From an uncultured Angelakisella sp. (GTDB lineage Bacteria > Bacillota > Clostridia > Oscillospirales > Ruminococcaceae): a stretch of DNA of 47,032 nucleotides. The notes below the pieces were generated by a model. The model had not been told where the DNA came from. It saw only the letters and a list, made by a program, of their open reading frames with translations, and did no database searches. Shown here in pieces: positions 32,603-40,168 of this stretch. The stretch's first letter is position 1. The number at the start of each line of letters is the position of its first letter. Made by a program: the position numbers and the translations under genes. The DNA lies in contig CAJUFR010000014.1 of the NCBI GenBank assembly GCA_910585525.1, positions 1 to 47,032 on the forward strand. The letters are read 5' to 3'.

Positions 32603-33811
32603 ATGATCGAGGTGAGCGGAAAATACAACAGCGCCAAAATATTCACCGACGTGGTGGACCAGGCGTCCATCGCCCAGGTGATCCTGCTGTGCAGCCAGGA
32701 GTTCGCCCAGGGCAGCCGCATCCGCATGATGCCGGACATTCACGCCGGGGCGGGCTGCACCGTGGGCACCACCATGACCATCCGGGACAAGGTGGTCCCC
32801 AACCTGGTGGGGGTGGACATCGGCTGCGGGATGGAGACGGTGCGTCTCCGGGAGCGCCATCTGGAACTCCAGCAGCTGGATAAATACATCCGCCAGCGCA
32901 TCCCCTCCGGCTTCTCCATCCGGGACAAGGCCCACCGGTATATGGAGAAGGTGGACCTTTCCGCCCTGCGGTGCTACAAAAGCGTCGATCCCCTGCGGGC
33001 GGAAAAGAGCCTGGGCACCCTGGGGGGCGGCAACCACTTTATCGAGGTGGACCGGGACGAGGACGGGGACCTGTACCTTGTCATCCACTCCGGCAGCCGC
33101 CACCTGGGGCTGGAGGTGGCCAACTTCTACCAGAACGAGGCCTACCAGCGGCTCAACGGCAGCAGCAAGGCCGACGCCGAGGCGCTGGCGGCCCAGCTGA
33201 AGGCGGAGGGCCGGGAAAAGGAGATACAGAAGGCCCTAAAGGCCCTGAAGGGCACCAAGCGGACCTCGGTGCCCAAGCCCCTGGCCTACGCCCAGGGGGA
33301 ACTTTTTGACGACTACATCCACGACATGGCCATCGTCCAGCAGTTCGCCGCCCTCTCCCGCCAGGCGATGGTGGACGAACTGCTCCGGGGACTGAAGCTC
33401 CACGCCCAGGATTCCTTCACCACCATCCACAACTACATCGATATGGAGGCCATGGTGCTGCGCAAGGGGGCGGTCTCGGCCAAGGAGGGGGAGCGGCTGC
33501 TCATCCCCATCAACATGCGGGACGGCAGCCTCATCTGCGTGGGCAAGGGCAACCCGGATTGGAACTGCTCGGCCCCCCACGGGGCGGGGCGGCTGATGAG
33601 CCGGGCCGACGCCAAGCATAGCTTCACCGTCTCCCAGTTCAAAAAGGAGATGGACGGCATCTACACCACCTCGGTGGGCAAGTCCACCCTGGACGAGTGC
33701 CCCATGGCCTACAAGACCATGTCGGACATCGTGGACAACATCGGGGAAACGGCGCGGATCGAGAAGATCATCCGCCCCGTCTACAACTTCAAGGCCGGGG
33801 ACGAGGAATAG
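32603..33811 (+). CDS. rtcB: RtcB-family RNA ligase
   Basis: A 402-aa protein of the RtcB family, which joins 2',3'-cyclic phosphate or 3'-phosphate and 5'-OH RNA ends through a GMP intermediate. Metal ligands appear in GVDIGCGM (D72, C75), GGGNHF (141-146) and HSGSRHLG (162-169), and the guanylylated His is H326 in SAPHGAGRLMSR. It is shorter than canonical RtcB (about 480 aa), matching the smaller RtcB type found in many Bacteria, whose substrates are poorly known. The ATG at 32603 has AAAGGGGG upstream; an earlier in-frame start would cover the promoter. No archease or rtcA is adjacent. A 55-aa acidic ORF follows. Confidence 0.93.
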   Translation: MIEVSGKYNSAKIFTDVVDQASIAQVILLCSQEFAQGSRIRMMPDIHAGAGCTVGTTMTIRDKVVPNLVGVDIGCGMETVRLRERHLELQQLDKYIRQRIPSGFSIRDKAHRYMEKVDLSALRCYKSVDPLRAEKSLGTLGGGNHFIEVDRDEDGDLYLVIHSGSRHLGLEVANFYQNEAYQRLNGSSKADAEALAAQLKAEGREKEIQKALKALKGTKRTSVPKPLAYAQGELFDDYIHDMAIVQQFAALSRQAMVDELLRGLKLHAQDSFTTIHNYIDMEAMVLRKGAVSAKEGERLLIPINMRDGSLICVGKGNPDWNCSAPHGAGRLMSRADAKHSFTVSQFKKEMDGIYTTSVGKSTLDECPMAYKTMSDIVDNIGETARIEKIIRPVYNFKAGDEE

Positions 33812-33886
33812 GACGGCTCCCCCCCTGCATCTTTTTCCCTCCCGCCGCATAGAATAGCGGGTATGAAAAAGAAAGGGGGGCAAAAC

Positions 33887-34054
33887 ATGACCCAAAAGCA
33901 GACCGAACCCCGCCGGACGGCGGAGGCCGACCGCCGCCCCCGAAGCCGGTGGCAGGAGGACTGGTTCTCCACCCCCGGGGACGTGGACGACTTCATCTTC
34001 TACGACGCCCAGCAGGAGGACCCGGCGGCGTGCCAGCAGAAAAAAACAGGCTGA
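33887..34054 (+). CDS. Small hypothetical protein, 55 aa
   Basis: A 55-aa hydrophilic protein: a basic first half (RRTAEADRRPRSRW), then an acidic aromatic block (TPGDVDDFIFYDAQQEDP) and a basic end. The ATG at 33887 has AAAGGGGGG 6 bp upstream; an upstream in-frame ATG at 33863 would lie before that site. It is about 75 bp after rtcB and ends in the stem of a terminator. Not recognised; could be a peptide of the rtcB transcript. Confidence 0.5.
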   Translation: MTQKQTEPRRTAEADRRPRSRWQEDWFSTPGDVDDFIFYDAQQEDPAACQQKKTG

Positions 34055-34069
34055 CCGGCCTGTTTTTTT
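34041..34069. terminator. Bidirectional terminator between the 55-aa gene and the cardiolipin synthase
   Basis: Stem AAAAAACAGGC / GCCTGTTTTTT, loop TGACCG, with A/T tracts on both sides. It overlaps the end of the 55-aa gene and lies 10 bp from the convergent cardiolipin synthase stop. Confidence 0.85.
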
Positions 34070-34079
34070 TGCTGTCATT

Positions 34080-35639
34080 TTACATGAGTGGGGCGAAAAG
34101 GCGGAGGAAAGCCGCCGCCAGCCGTTTGGGCCAGGGCTCCCGGGTCAACTCCTCCAGCGTCACCTGCTGGCTCTTTTCCAGGGTCCTTTGGATGTCCGCC
34201 GCCACCGACCCCACGGCGGGACCGCCCCAGATGGCCACGGCGCACTCGTGGTGGAGGTACAGGCTGCGGAAATCCAGGTTGGCGGTGCCCACGATGGCCC
34301 CTTCCCCGTCGCTCACCGCCATCTTGGCGTGGATGAAGCCGGGGGTGTACTCCCATATCTCCACCCCGGCCCGGAGAAGGGGCGGGTAGTAGGAGCGGGT
34401 CACCACATGGACGAACCACCGGTCCCCCTGCCGGGGACAGAGCACCCGCACCTGCACCCCGCTTTGGGCGGCGGTGCACAGGGCGGTGAGGAAGCTGCTG
34501 TCCAGGATCAGATAGGGGGTGGTGATCCAGACATACCGCCGGGCCCGGTTCACCAGCTGGAGATAGGCGTTTTCCGCCACACGGTGGCGGTCCAGGGGGG
34601 AATCGCAAAAGGGCTGGACAAAGCCGGGGCACTCCTGGGGGGCGTCCGGGCCATCCAGGGGCCAGGGGTTCCGGTACCGCTCCGGCTCCCCCATGGGGCT
34701 GCCGCCCCCGGCGCACCACAGCTGGAGGAACATCCGGGTGAGGGACCAGACCCCCGGCCCCCGGAGCACCACGGCGGTATCCTTCCAGTGGCCGTGGAGC
34801 CGTTTTTTGTTGATGTACTCGTCGGCCAGGTTCACCCCGCCGCAGATGCCCACCCGGCCATCCACCACGCAGATCTTCCGGTGGTCCCGGTAGTTGAGGC
34901 CGGGGTCGATGCCCGGTCCCAGGGGGTTGTAGACCAGGGTGGAGATGCCCCACTCCTCCAGCTGCCTCCGGGTGCCGGGGGGCAGGGTGCGGATGCAGCC
35001 CAGGTCGTCCCAGATGACCCGGACCTCCACCCCCTCCCGGGCCTTGCGCCGGAGGATGAGAAGGATGCTGTCCCACATCTCCCCCGGGGCGAGGATGAAA
35101 TACTCCAGCAGGATGAACCGCCGGGCCTGGGGCAGTTCCCGGAGCATCGCCTGGAACTGGCTCTCCCCCAGGGGGCAGTAGTCCACCTGGGTGCGGTCAA
35201 AGGGGCCGAAGCCGGAGATACGCCACAGGTAGGCCGCCTGGACCCCCAGCCCGGGGTGCTGCCGGGTCAGTTCCTCCAGTTCCCCGGCGTCGGGGAGGCA
35301 AAGGGCGGTCCGGCGCTCCTTGGCCCGGCGCAGGGCTTTTCTCCGCCCCCGGGAGGGCCCCCGCCCGCCCCAGGTGAGCCACAGCAGCGCCCCCGCCGGG
35401 GGCAGGCCCAGGATGACCAGTATCCAGGCGGTCTTGTAGGAGCCGCTCTCCTCCCGGGCGGCCACCCAGAGGGCCAGGGCCAGGCTGCCGCCCCAGAACA
35501 GGGCGAAGGCGGCGGCGGAGCGGAAGGCCGCCCAGAAGAGGACGGCGGCCATAGCCGCCATCTGGAAGGCGATGAGCCCGGCGCAGAGGAACAGCCGGGG
35601 CGGGAAGGCGCAGAGGAATTTTTGCAGCGATCGGCGCAT
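34080..35639 (-). CDS. cls: Cardiolipin synthase, phospholipase D family
   Basis: A 519-aa membrane-bound enzyme. Two N-terminal hydrophobic regions (about 15-62 and 70-90) are followed by two HKD motifs: H253-x-K255-x4-D260 (DHRKICVVDG) and H437-x-K439-x4-D444 (HAKMAVSDGEG), plus GTANLDFRSL. This matches bacterial cardiolipin synthases that condense two phosphatidylglycerols (or PG with another phospholipid). The N-terminus is Ala/Leu-rich and somewhat longer than usual. GGAAGAGA precedes the ATG. Convergent with rtcB's neighbour and divergent from corA; its promoter probably overlaps that of corA. Confidence 0.92.
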   Translation of the reverse strand: MRRSLQKFLCAFPPRLFLCAGLIAFQMAAMAAVLFWAAFRSAAAFALFWGGSLALALWVAAREESGSYKTAWILVILGLPPAGALLWLTWGGRGPSRGRRKALRRAKERRTALCLPDAGELEELTRQHPGLGVQAAYLWRISGFGPFDRTQVDYCPLGESQFQAMLRELPQARRFILLEYFILAPGEMWDSILLILRRKAREGVEVRVIWDDLGCIRTLPPGTRRQLEEWGISTLVYNPLGPGIDPGLNYRDHRKICVVDGRVGICGGVNLADEYINKKRLHGHWKDTAVVLRGPGVWSLTRMFLQLWCAGGGSPMGEPERYRNPWPLDGPDAPQECPGFVQPFCDSPLDRHRVAENAYLQLVNRARRYVWITTPYLILDSSFLTALCTAAQSGVQVRVLCPRQGDRWFVHVVTRSYYPPLLRAGVEIWEYTPGFIHAKMAVSDGEGAIVGTANLDFRSLYLHHECAVAIWGGPAVGSVAADIQRTLEKSQQVTLEELTREPWPKRLAAAFLRLFAPLM

Positions 35640-35682
35640 TGGAAGAGACCCATCCTTTCCCCGCCGGGCGGGTGTTTTTTTG

Positions 35683-35712
35683 TTGCCAAAAACAGGGTGG
35701 CCGTAGTATAAT
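35683..35712 (+). promoter_or_regulatory. Sigma-A-type promoter of corA, overlapping a possible - strand promoter
   Basis: TTGCCA (35683-35688), 18-bp spacer, perfect TATAAT (35707-35712). The same AT-rich block reads TATTATACT on the - strand towards cls, so the two divergent -10 regions may overlap. Transcription of corA would start near 35719, giving a leader of about 145 nt. Confidence 0.7.
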
Positions 35713-35718
35713 AGCTTT

Positions 35719-35864
35719 TAAAGACTGTCCCATATTAATTGGGAAACCGGGAGGTGGAGCGGCCTTGAGTACCGACCCTGGAGGTAGTACGAAAAAATAA
35801 GACAGGGGCGGACAGGCTGCCGTAGGGTGGTCCTCCGCTTCTGGAGAGAAGGAGGAACACGCCT
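35719..35864 (+). ncRNA. Structured corA leader, candidate cis-regulatory RNA
   Basis: A long leader between the promoter and the corA ATG. Several local pairings can be drawn: TACC-GGTA (about 35770-35784), GGCGG-ACAGG-CTGCC (about 35807-35821), and two mutually exclusive ones at the ribosome binding site. TCCTCC (35831-35836) can pair with GGAGGA (35851-35856), which is the Shine-Dalgarno, while CTCC (35833-35836) can instead pair with GGAG (35843-35846). It does not look like the M-box or other magnesium/metal riboswitches I know. A role in Mg2+-responsive translation of corA is inference only. Confidence 0.45.
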
Positions 35865-36806
35865 ATGCTGAACATCTACAAGACCGAGGGCGGACGGGTG
35901 GTGCCCCAGGACCAGCTGACCCCCGGGTGCTGGGTCAACGTGGTGGAGCCCACCCAGCAGGAGATCGCCTACCTCACCGGGGAACTGGGGCTGGACCAGG
36001 ACTTTGTCCGCTCCTCCCTGGACGAGGAGGAATCCTCCCGCATCGAGGCGGAGGACAACGACCAGGTGCTGGTCATCGTGGACCTGCCGGTGGCCCAGCG
36101 GGAGGGGGAGGAACGCTCCATCCTCTACACCACTGCCCCCATGGGCATCATCCTGACACCGGACTACGTCTTTACCATCAGCACCCAGCCCCAGCAGGTG
36201 GTGGGCGAGATGGCCGACGGCCGGGTGAAGAACGTCACCACCCACCTGCGGGCCCGGTTCCTGCTGTCGCTGCTGTTCCGCATCGCCACCCGGTACCTCA
36301 CCTACCTGAAGCAGATCGACAAGATATCCTCCTACACCGAACAGCAGCTGCACAAATCCATGCGGAACAAGGAGCTGATCCAGCTGCTGGGGCTGGAGAA
36401 ATCCCTGGTCTACTTTTCCACCTCCCTCAAGGGCAACGAGGTGACGCTGGAGAAGATACTCCGGGGGCGGATCATCAAGCTGTACGAGGAGGACCAGGAC
36501 CTGCTGGAGGACGTGCTGGTTGAGGTGAAGCAGGCCATCGAGATGTGTAACATCTACACCAGTATTCTGTCCGGGACGATGGACGCTTTTGCATCGGTGA
36601 TCAGCAACAATCTCAACATCGTGATGAAGATATTGGCATCGGTGACCATCGTCATGTCCATCCCCACCATCGTTTCCAGCTTCTACGGCATGAACATCGG
36701 CGGCGGGATGCCCCTGGACCAGTTCTGGTGGTTCCCGGTGGCCCTCTCCATCGCCCTGGCTATCGGGGCGGCGGTGATCCTGGTCAAAAAGGATATGTTC
36801 CATTAG
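35865..36806 (+). CDS. corA: CorA-family magnesium transporter
   Basis: A 313-aa protein: a large cytoplasmic N-terminal alpha/beta and helical domain (1-245), and two C-terminal membrane helices with the signature YGMN at 274-277 (SSFYGMNIGG) between them. The tail ends VKKDMFH, typical of CorA. CorA forms a pentameric channel for Mg2+ (sometimes Co2+/Ni2+) influx. AAGGAGG lies 9 bp upstream of the ATG inside a hairpin-prone leader. The lipoprotein gene follows, with its own promoter. Confidence 0.95.
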   Translation: MLNIYKTEGGRVVPQDQLTPGCWVNVVEPTQQEIAYLTGELGLDQDFVRSSLDEEESSRIEAEDNDQVLVIVDLPVAQREGEERSILYTTAPMGIILTPDYVFTISTQPQQVVGEMADGRVKNVTTHLRARFLLSLLFRIATRYLTYLKQIDKISSYTEQQLHKSMRNKELIQLLGLEKSLVYFSTSLKGNEVTLEKILRGRIIKLYEEDQDLLEDVLVEVKQAIEMCNIYTSILSGTMDAFASVISNNLNIVMKILASVTIVMSIPTIVSSFYGMNIGGGMPLDQFWWFPVALSIALAIGAAVILVKKDMFH

Positions 36807-36838
36807 GCGGGATGATGGCGAAAAAGATTTTATATGGA

Positions 36839-36867
36839 TTGCAAGCGGAAGTTAAATATGATATGAT
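36839..36867 (+). promoter_or_regulatory. Sigma-A-type promoter of the lipoprotein gene
   Basis: TTGCAA (36839-36844), 17-bp spacer, TATGAT (36862-36867), in an AT-rich gap 35 bp after corA. Confidence 0.6.
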
Positions 36868-36902
36868 GCAGAAAAGAGCAGATCATGAAGGAGGGGAGAC
36901 CC

Positions 36903-37508
36903 GTGCAGTTAAAGCGTATCCTGGCAGCCGGAGCGGTCCTTTTGTGCGTGGCCGGCTGTAGTCGTGTGCCGGCCGGACCTTCCTCTGTCACGGCGCCCGC
37001 AGAAAATGTCTCCACACCGGCCTCGGAGAGCGCCCCCGCCCCCAAGGATGTCTCAAACTTCTACACAGACGATATAGACTACGAGACCGATGACCAGGCT
37101 GCGGTGGAGGCCCTTTATTGGTATCTGTACAGTAATCTTGCCCCAAAGGACTACACTTCCATCGTTTTATACAGGGGGCAGGTGGACCTTAAAGCGATGG
37201 AAAAAGCCCCCATTGACACACTGCTTCGGGACTATGACGGTCCATGGGCACCGATATATTTTCGGCAGACAACTTTTTCCCGTGTTGACCTGATGCAGGC
37301 AAAAGCCGCTATCAAGGCCCTTTATCAAGGGCGCCCGGGGGTTCCTCAGCTAATGCGGCTCGATATTTATGAGGGCGGTGAACCAAAGGTCCTTGCAGAG
37401 GTCGTGGAGATAGACGACGAACTGACTGCATTTGTCGAAAACTACCCGATCCAGGATATTTTCGAAATCAGCAGGTTCGTCCCGGAAGAGGATATCAACC
37501 CCGACTGA
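36903..37508 (+). CDS. Hypothetical lipoprotein, 201 aa
   Basis: A 201-aa predicted lipoprotein. It starts at a GTG (36903) with AAGGAGGGG 6 bp upstream; an ATG six codons earlier (36885) overlaps that site. Signal: LKRILAAGAVLLCVAGCS, with lipobox VAGC and the lipidated Cys near residue 18, followed by a Ser/Pro/Ala-rich linker (about 20-45). The mature part is acidic and mixed (DIDYETDDQAAVEALYWYLY, VDLMQAKAAIKALYQG, EVVEIDDELTAFVENYP) and I do not recognise it. GC is lower than in the neighbours. A strong terminator follows. Confidence 0.75.
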   Translation: MQLKRILAAGAVLLCVAGCSRVPAGPSSVTAPAENVSTPASESAPAPKDVSNFYTDDIDYETDDQAAVEALYWYLYSNLAPKDYTSIVLYRGQVDLKAMEKAPIDTLLRDYDGPWAPIYFRQTTFSRVDLMQAKAAIKALYQGRPGVPQLMRLDIYEGGEPKVLAEVVEIDDELTAFVENYPIQDIFEISRFVPEEDINPD

Positions 37509-37523
37509 TCCCCCATCCACCCA

Positions 37524-37564
37524 AAAAGCGCCTGCCCCCGCCGAAGCGGAGCGCAGGCGCTTTT
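37524..37564. terminator. Bidirectional terminator between the lipoprotein and rpiR-type genes
   Basis: Stem AAAAGCGCCTGC / GCAGGCGCTTTT around a GC-rich loop, flanked by A and T tracts on both strands, between two convergent stop codons. Confidence 0.85.
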
Positions 37565-37577
37565 CTTATGCGTGATG

Positions 37578-38447
37578 TCATGCCGGGCCCTCGGTCTTTT
37601 CGTACACCTGGTATTCCTCCCAGATGCTCTCCAGGGTGGCGTAGGTGCGGCTGATCTCCTTCTTCTTTTTCAGCCCCACCGCCACGATCAGGGCGTTGAT
37701 GACGCTGAGGGGGGCCACCAGGCTGTCCACAAAGGAGGCCATTTCGCTGCGGGCCAGCAGCAGGATATCCGCCGCCTGGGCCAGGGGGGCGGAGGTGGAA
37801 TCGGTGATGGCGATGACCCTGGCCCCCTGGCTCTTGGCGTACTGCGCCGCCTTCAGCGTCCGCTGGGAGTACCGGGGAAAGCTGATGGCGATGAACACGT
37901 CCTCCCCGCCGATGCGGAACATCTGCTCGAAGGTCTCGCTGGTGGAGTTGGAGTTGACGCACCGGACGTGGGGGAATATCTGGTTGAAGTAGAAGGCCAG
38001 GAAGCTGGCCAGCATGCTGGAACTGCGGATGCCCAGGATGTACACCTCCCGGGCGGTGACGATGGCCTCCACCGCCTGGGCGAAGGCGGCGCGGTCCGCC
38101 TCCTCCATGGTGCGGCGTATCTTCTCGCTGTCCAGGGACATCACCTTGGTCAGCACGTCGCTGCCGGCGATCTGCTCGTCGATGATGTCCATCCGCTGCA
38201 CCGTGGTCAGCCGGTTGCGGATGATCTCCTGGAGGTTCTTTTGAAGCTGGGGGTAGCCCTCAAAGCCCACCTCGGTGGCGAAGCGGACCACGGTGGATTC
38301 GCTCACCCCCACCGTGTCCCCCAGCCGGGAGGCGGTCATAAAGGCCGCTTTATCGTAGTGCTGGGTGATGAACCGGCCGATGAGTTTTTGCCCCTTGGAA
38401 AAGGAGGGCATGCCCCGTTCGATCACCGCCAAAAGGTCCATTGGCAT
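37578..38447 (-). CDS. MurR/RpiR-family transcriptional regulator
   Basis: A 289-aa regulator. N-terminal HTH of the RpiR type (KGQKLIGRFITQHYDKAAFMTASRLGDTVGVSESTVVRFATEVGFEGYPQLQ, about 18-70 in parts) and a C-terminal SIS sugar-phosphate domain (about 110-250) with YILGIRSSSMLASFLAFY, ISFPRYSQRTLKAA and IAITDSTSAPLA. Such proteins sense a phosphosugar and control sugar catabolism genes. The start at 38447 (MPMDLL) is the first sensible one after the promoter. No sugar-use operon is next to it; the divergent membrane protein gene is the only adjacent target. Confidence 0.9.
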   Translation of the reverse strand: MPMDLLAVIERGMPSFSKGQKLIGRFITQHYDKAAFMTASRLGDTVGVSESTVVRFATEVGFEGYPQLQKNLQEIIRNRLTTVQRMDIIDEQIAGSDVLTKVMSLDSEKIRRTMEEADRAAFAQAVEAIVTAREVYILGIRSSSMLASFLAFYFNQIFPHVRCVNSNSTSETFEQMFRIGGEDVFIAISFPRYSQRTLKAAQYAKSQGARVIAITDSTSAPLAQAADILLLARSEMASFVDSLVAPLSVINALIVAVGLKKKKEISRTYATLESIWEEYQVYEKTEGPA

Positions 38448-38514
38448 GGCTGTATCACACCTCGCTAACCGGTTTTTGCCAGGAGCGCCACGGTTCCTGC
38501 GGCTCCTGCCCCCT

Positions 38515-38543
38515 ATCATACCGAAAAAACCGGGAAAAATCAA
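38515..38543 (-). promoter_or_regulatory. Sigma-A-type promoter of the rpiR-type gene
   Basis: On the - strand TTGATT (38538-38543), 17-bp spacer, TATGAT (38515-38520). An imperfect inverted repeat CAGGAGC (38480-38486) / GCTCCTG (38502-38508) lies at the transcription start and could be an autoregulatory operator. Confidence 0.6.
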
Positions 38544-38610
38544 GGGGTATCGGGCAGAAAATGCAAGATTTTTGTGCCATCCTTGCAGAATATCCCCTCC
38601 CCTTCCCCGC

Positions 38611-38640
38611 TTTACACAGGGCCGCCCTTCGTGGTACAAT
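38611..38640 (+). promoter_or_regulatory. Sigma-A-type promoter of the DUF2238-like gene
   Basis: TTTACA (38611-38616), 18-bp spacer, TACAAT (38635-38640), about 65 bp before the ATG at 38706; AGGAAAGG precedes that ATG. Confidence 0.6.
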
Positions 38641-38705
38641 AGCGTATCGACCGCTAGAACCTGTATTCACAGCCGTCTGACACAGTCAGGAAAGGGGTTT
38701 TTCTT

Positions 38706-39428
38706 ATGGATCGTGTTCCCAACAGCGCCCGCTGGCACCGGTGGGTCTTTCTGTTCGTCACCGTCACCCTGGTGGCCTCCATCGTCTTTATCTCGGTGGC
38801 CATGGCACTGGCCCCCACCGAGCCGGACCCCGCCCGGCCCAACCACCGGGTCAAGGGGGACTACGTGCTGATGCTGGCCCAGTGCGTCCTGGGGGTCTTT
38901 GCCCTGGCCCTGCCCAGCATGCTGCGGCGGCGGGTCCAGCTGGAGGTCCCCTCCAATATGCTCATCCTTTACGCCATCTTCCTCTACTGCGCCATCTACC
39001 TGGGGGAGGTCCGGGCCTTCTATTATAATGTCAGCAACTGGGACACCATCCTCCACACCTTCAGCGGCGCCATGCTGGGGGCGCTGGGCTTCTCCTTCAT
39101 CACCTTCCTGAACAAGACCGACCAGGTGCCGGTAAACCTCTCCCCTGTCTTTGTGGCCACCTTCGCCTTCTGCTTCGCCGTCACCCTGGGCGTGGTGTGG
39201 GAGATCTACGAGTTCACCGCCGACGGCATCCTCCACACCAACATGCAGAAGTTCGGCCTGGAGGACGGCACCCCCTTCCTGGGGCGGCTGGCCCTGCGGG
39301 ACACCATGAAGGACCTGATCGTGGACACCATCGGGGCGGCGGTGATGTCGGTCATCGGCTACTTCTCCCTCAAGTACCAGAAGGGCTGGGTGGAAAAGCT
39401 GCTGCTGAAGGTCCACCTCCACCGCTGA
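38706..39428 (+). CDS. YjdF/DUF2238-like membrane protein
   Basis: A 240-aa protein with about six hydrophobic segments. Conserved polar motifs between helices are NWDTILHTFSGAMLGALGFSF (about 116-136), VVWEIYEFTADGILHTN and the C-terminal DTMKDLIVDTIGAAVMSVIG, the His/Asp/Glu pattern typical of the DUF2238/YjdF family. The function is unknown; the charged residues inside membrane segments suggest transport or a membrane enzyme. It is separated by 68 bp from the two-component system and could be co-transcribed. Confidence 0.78.
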   Translation: MDRVPNSARWHRWVFLFVTVTLVASIVFISVAMALAPTEPDPARPNHRVKGDYVLMLAQCVLGVFALALPSMLRRRVQLEVPSNMLILYAIFLYCAIYLGEVRAFYYNVSNWDTILHTFSGAMLGALGFSFITFLNKTDQVPVNLSPVFVATFAFCFAVTLGVVWEIYEFTADGILHTNMQKFGLEDGTPFLGRLALRDTMKDLIVDTIGAAVMSVIGYFSLKYQKGWVEKLLLKVHLHR

Positions 39429-39496
39429 TCCTTTCACACAGCCTTCACCTGGCGGTGCTATCCTAATGGAAAACAGCCAAAAGGGGGACGCCTTTT

Positions 39497-40168
39497 ATGT
39501 ACCACATCCTGGTGGTGGATGACGAGCCCAACATCCGCCAGCTGATCCAAAAGTACGCCAGCTTTGAGGGCCACAAGGTCACCCAGGCCGCCGACGGCGC
39601 CGAGGCGCTGGAGATCTGCCGCCAGTGCGGCTTTGACCTGGTCATCCTGGACGTGATGATGCCGGAGTTGGACGGCTTCGCCACCCTGGAGCGGCTGCGC
39701 CGTTCCTCCCCCCGCACCCCGGTGCTGATGCTCTCCGCCCGGGGGGAGGAGTACGACCGCATCCGGGGGTTCGAGTTGGGGGTGGATGACTACGTGGTGA
39801 AGCCCTTCTCCCCCAAGGAACTGATGCTCCGGGTCTCCGCCATCCTCCGCCGGGCGGGGGACCACGAGGACCTGCGGGAGGTCTACACCCTGGAGGGGGT
39901 CACCGCCGACTTCACCGGCCGCCGGGTGCTGGTGGACGGCGTCCCGGCGGAGATGTCCCCCAAGGAGTACGACCTCTTTTTCTACCTGGTGAAGAACCGG
40001 GGCATCGCCCTGTCCCGGGACAAGATACTCAGCGACGTCTGGGGCTACGACTTCTACGGGGACCAGCGGACGCTGGACACCCACATCAAGCTGCTGCGCC
40101 GCTCCCTGGGGCCATACAGCGGCCACGTCGTCACCCTGCGCGGGGTGGGGTACCGCTTTGAGGAATAA
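39497..40168 (+). CDS. OmpR/PhoB-family response regulator
   Basis: A 223-aa response regulator. Receiver domain 1-115 with the acidic pocket D8-D9, phosphoacceptor D52 (LVILDVMMPELDG), and K102 (VKPF). The C-terminal winged helix (about 128-222) contains MSPKEYDLFFYLVKNRGIALSRDKIL, the DNA-contacting DQRTLDTHIKLLRRSL, and the final VVTLRGVGYRFEE hairpin. It is phosphorylated by the histidine kinase encoded by the overlapping next gene. The stimulus and targets cannot be read here. Confidence 0.95.
   Translation: MYHILVVDDEPNIRQLIQKYASFEGHKVTQAADGAEALEICRQCGFDLVILDVMMPELDGFATLERLRRSSPRTPVLMLSARGEEYDRIRGFELGVDDYVVKPFSPKELMLRVSAILRRAGDHEDLREVYTLEGVTADFTGRRVLVDGVPAEMSPKEYDLFFYLVKNRGIALSRDKILSDVWGYDFYGDQRTLDTHIKLLRRSLGPYSGHVVTLRGVGYRFEE

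Noticed and set aside
35660..35681. Terminator on the + strand (GC stem plus TTTTTTT) before corA
   Set aside because: No + strand gene lies upstream; it is the ribosome-site-proximal leader of cls read on the wrong strand, so a terminator role has no context.
35719..35864. corA leader as an M-box, yybP-ykoY, NiCo or fluoride riboswitch
   Set aside because: I compared it by eye with the conserved cores I remember and found no convincing match; it is kept only as an unassigned leader.
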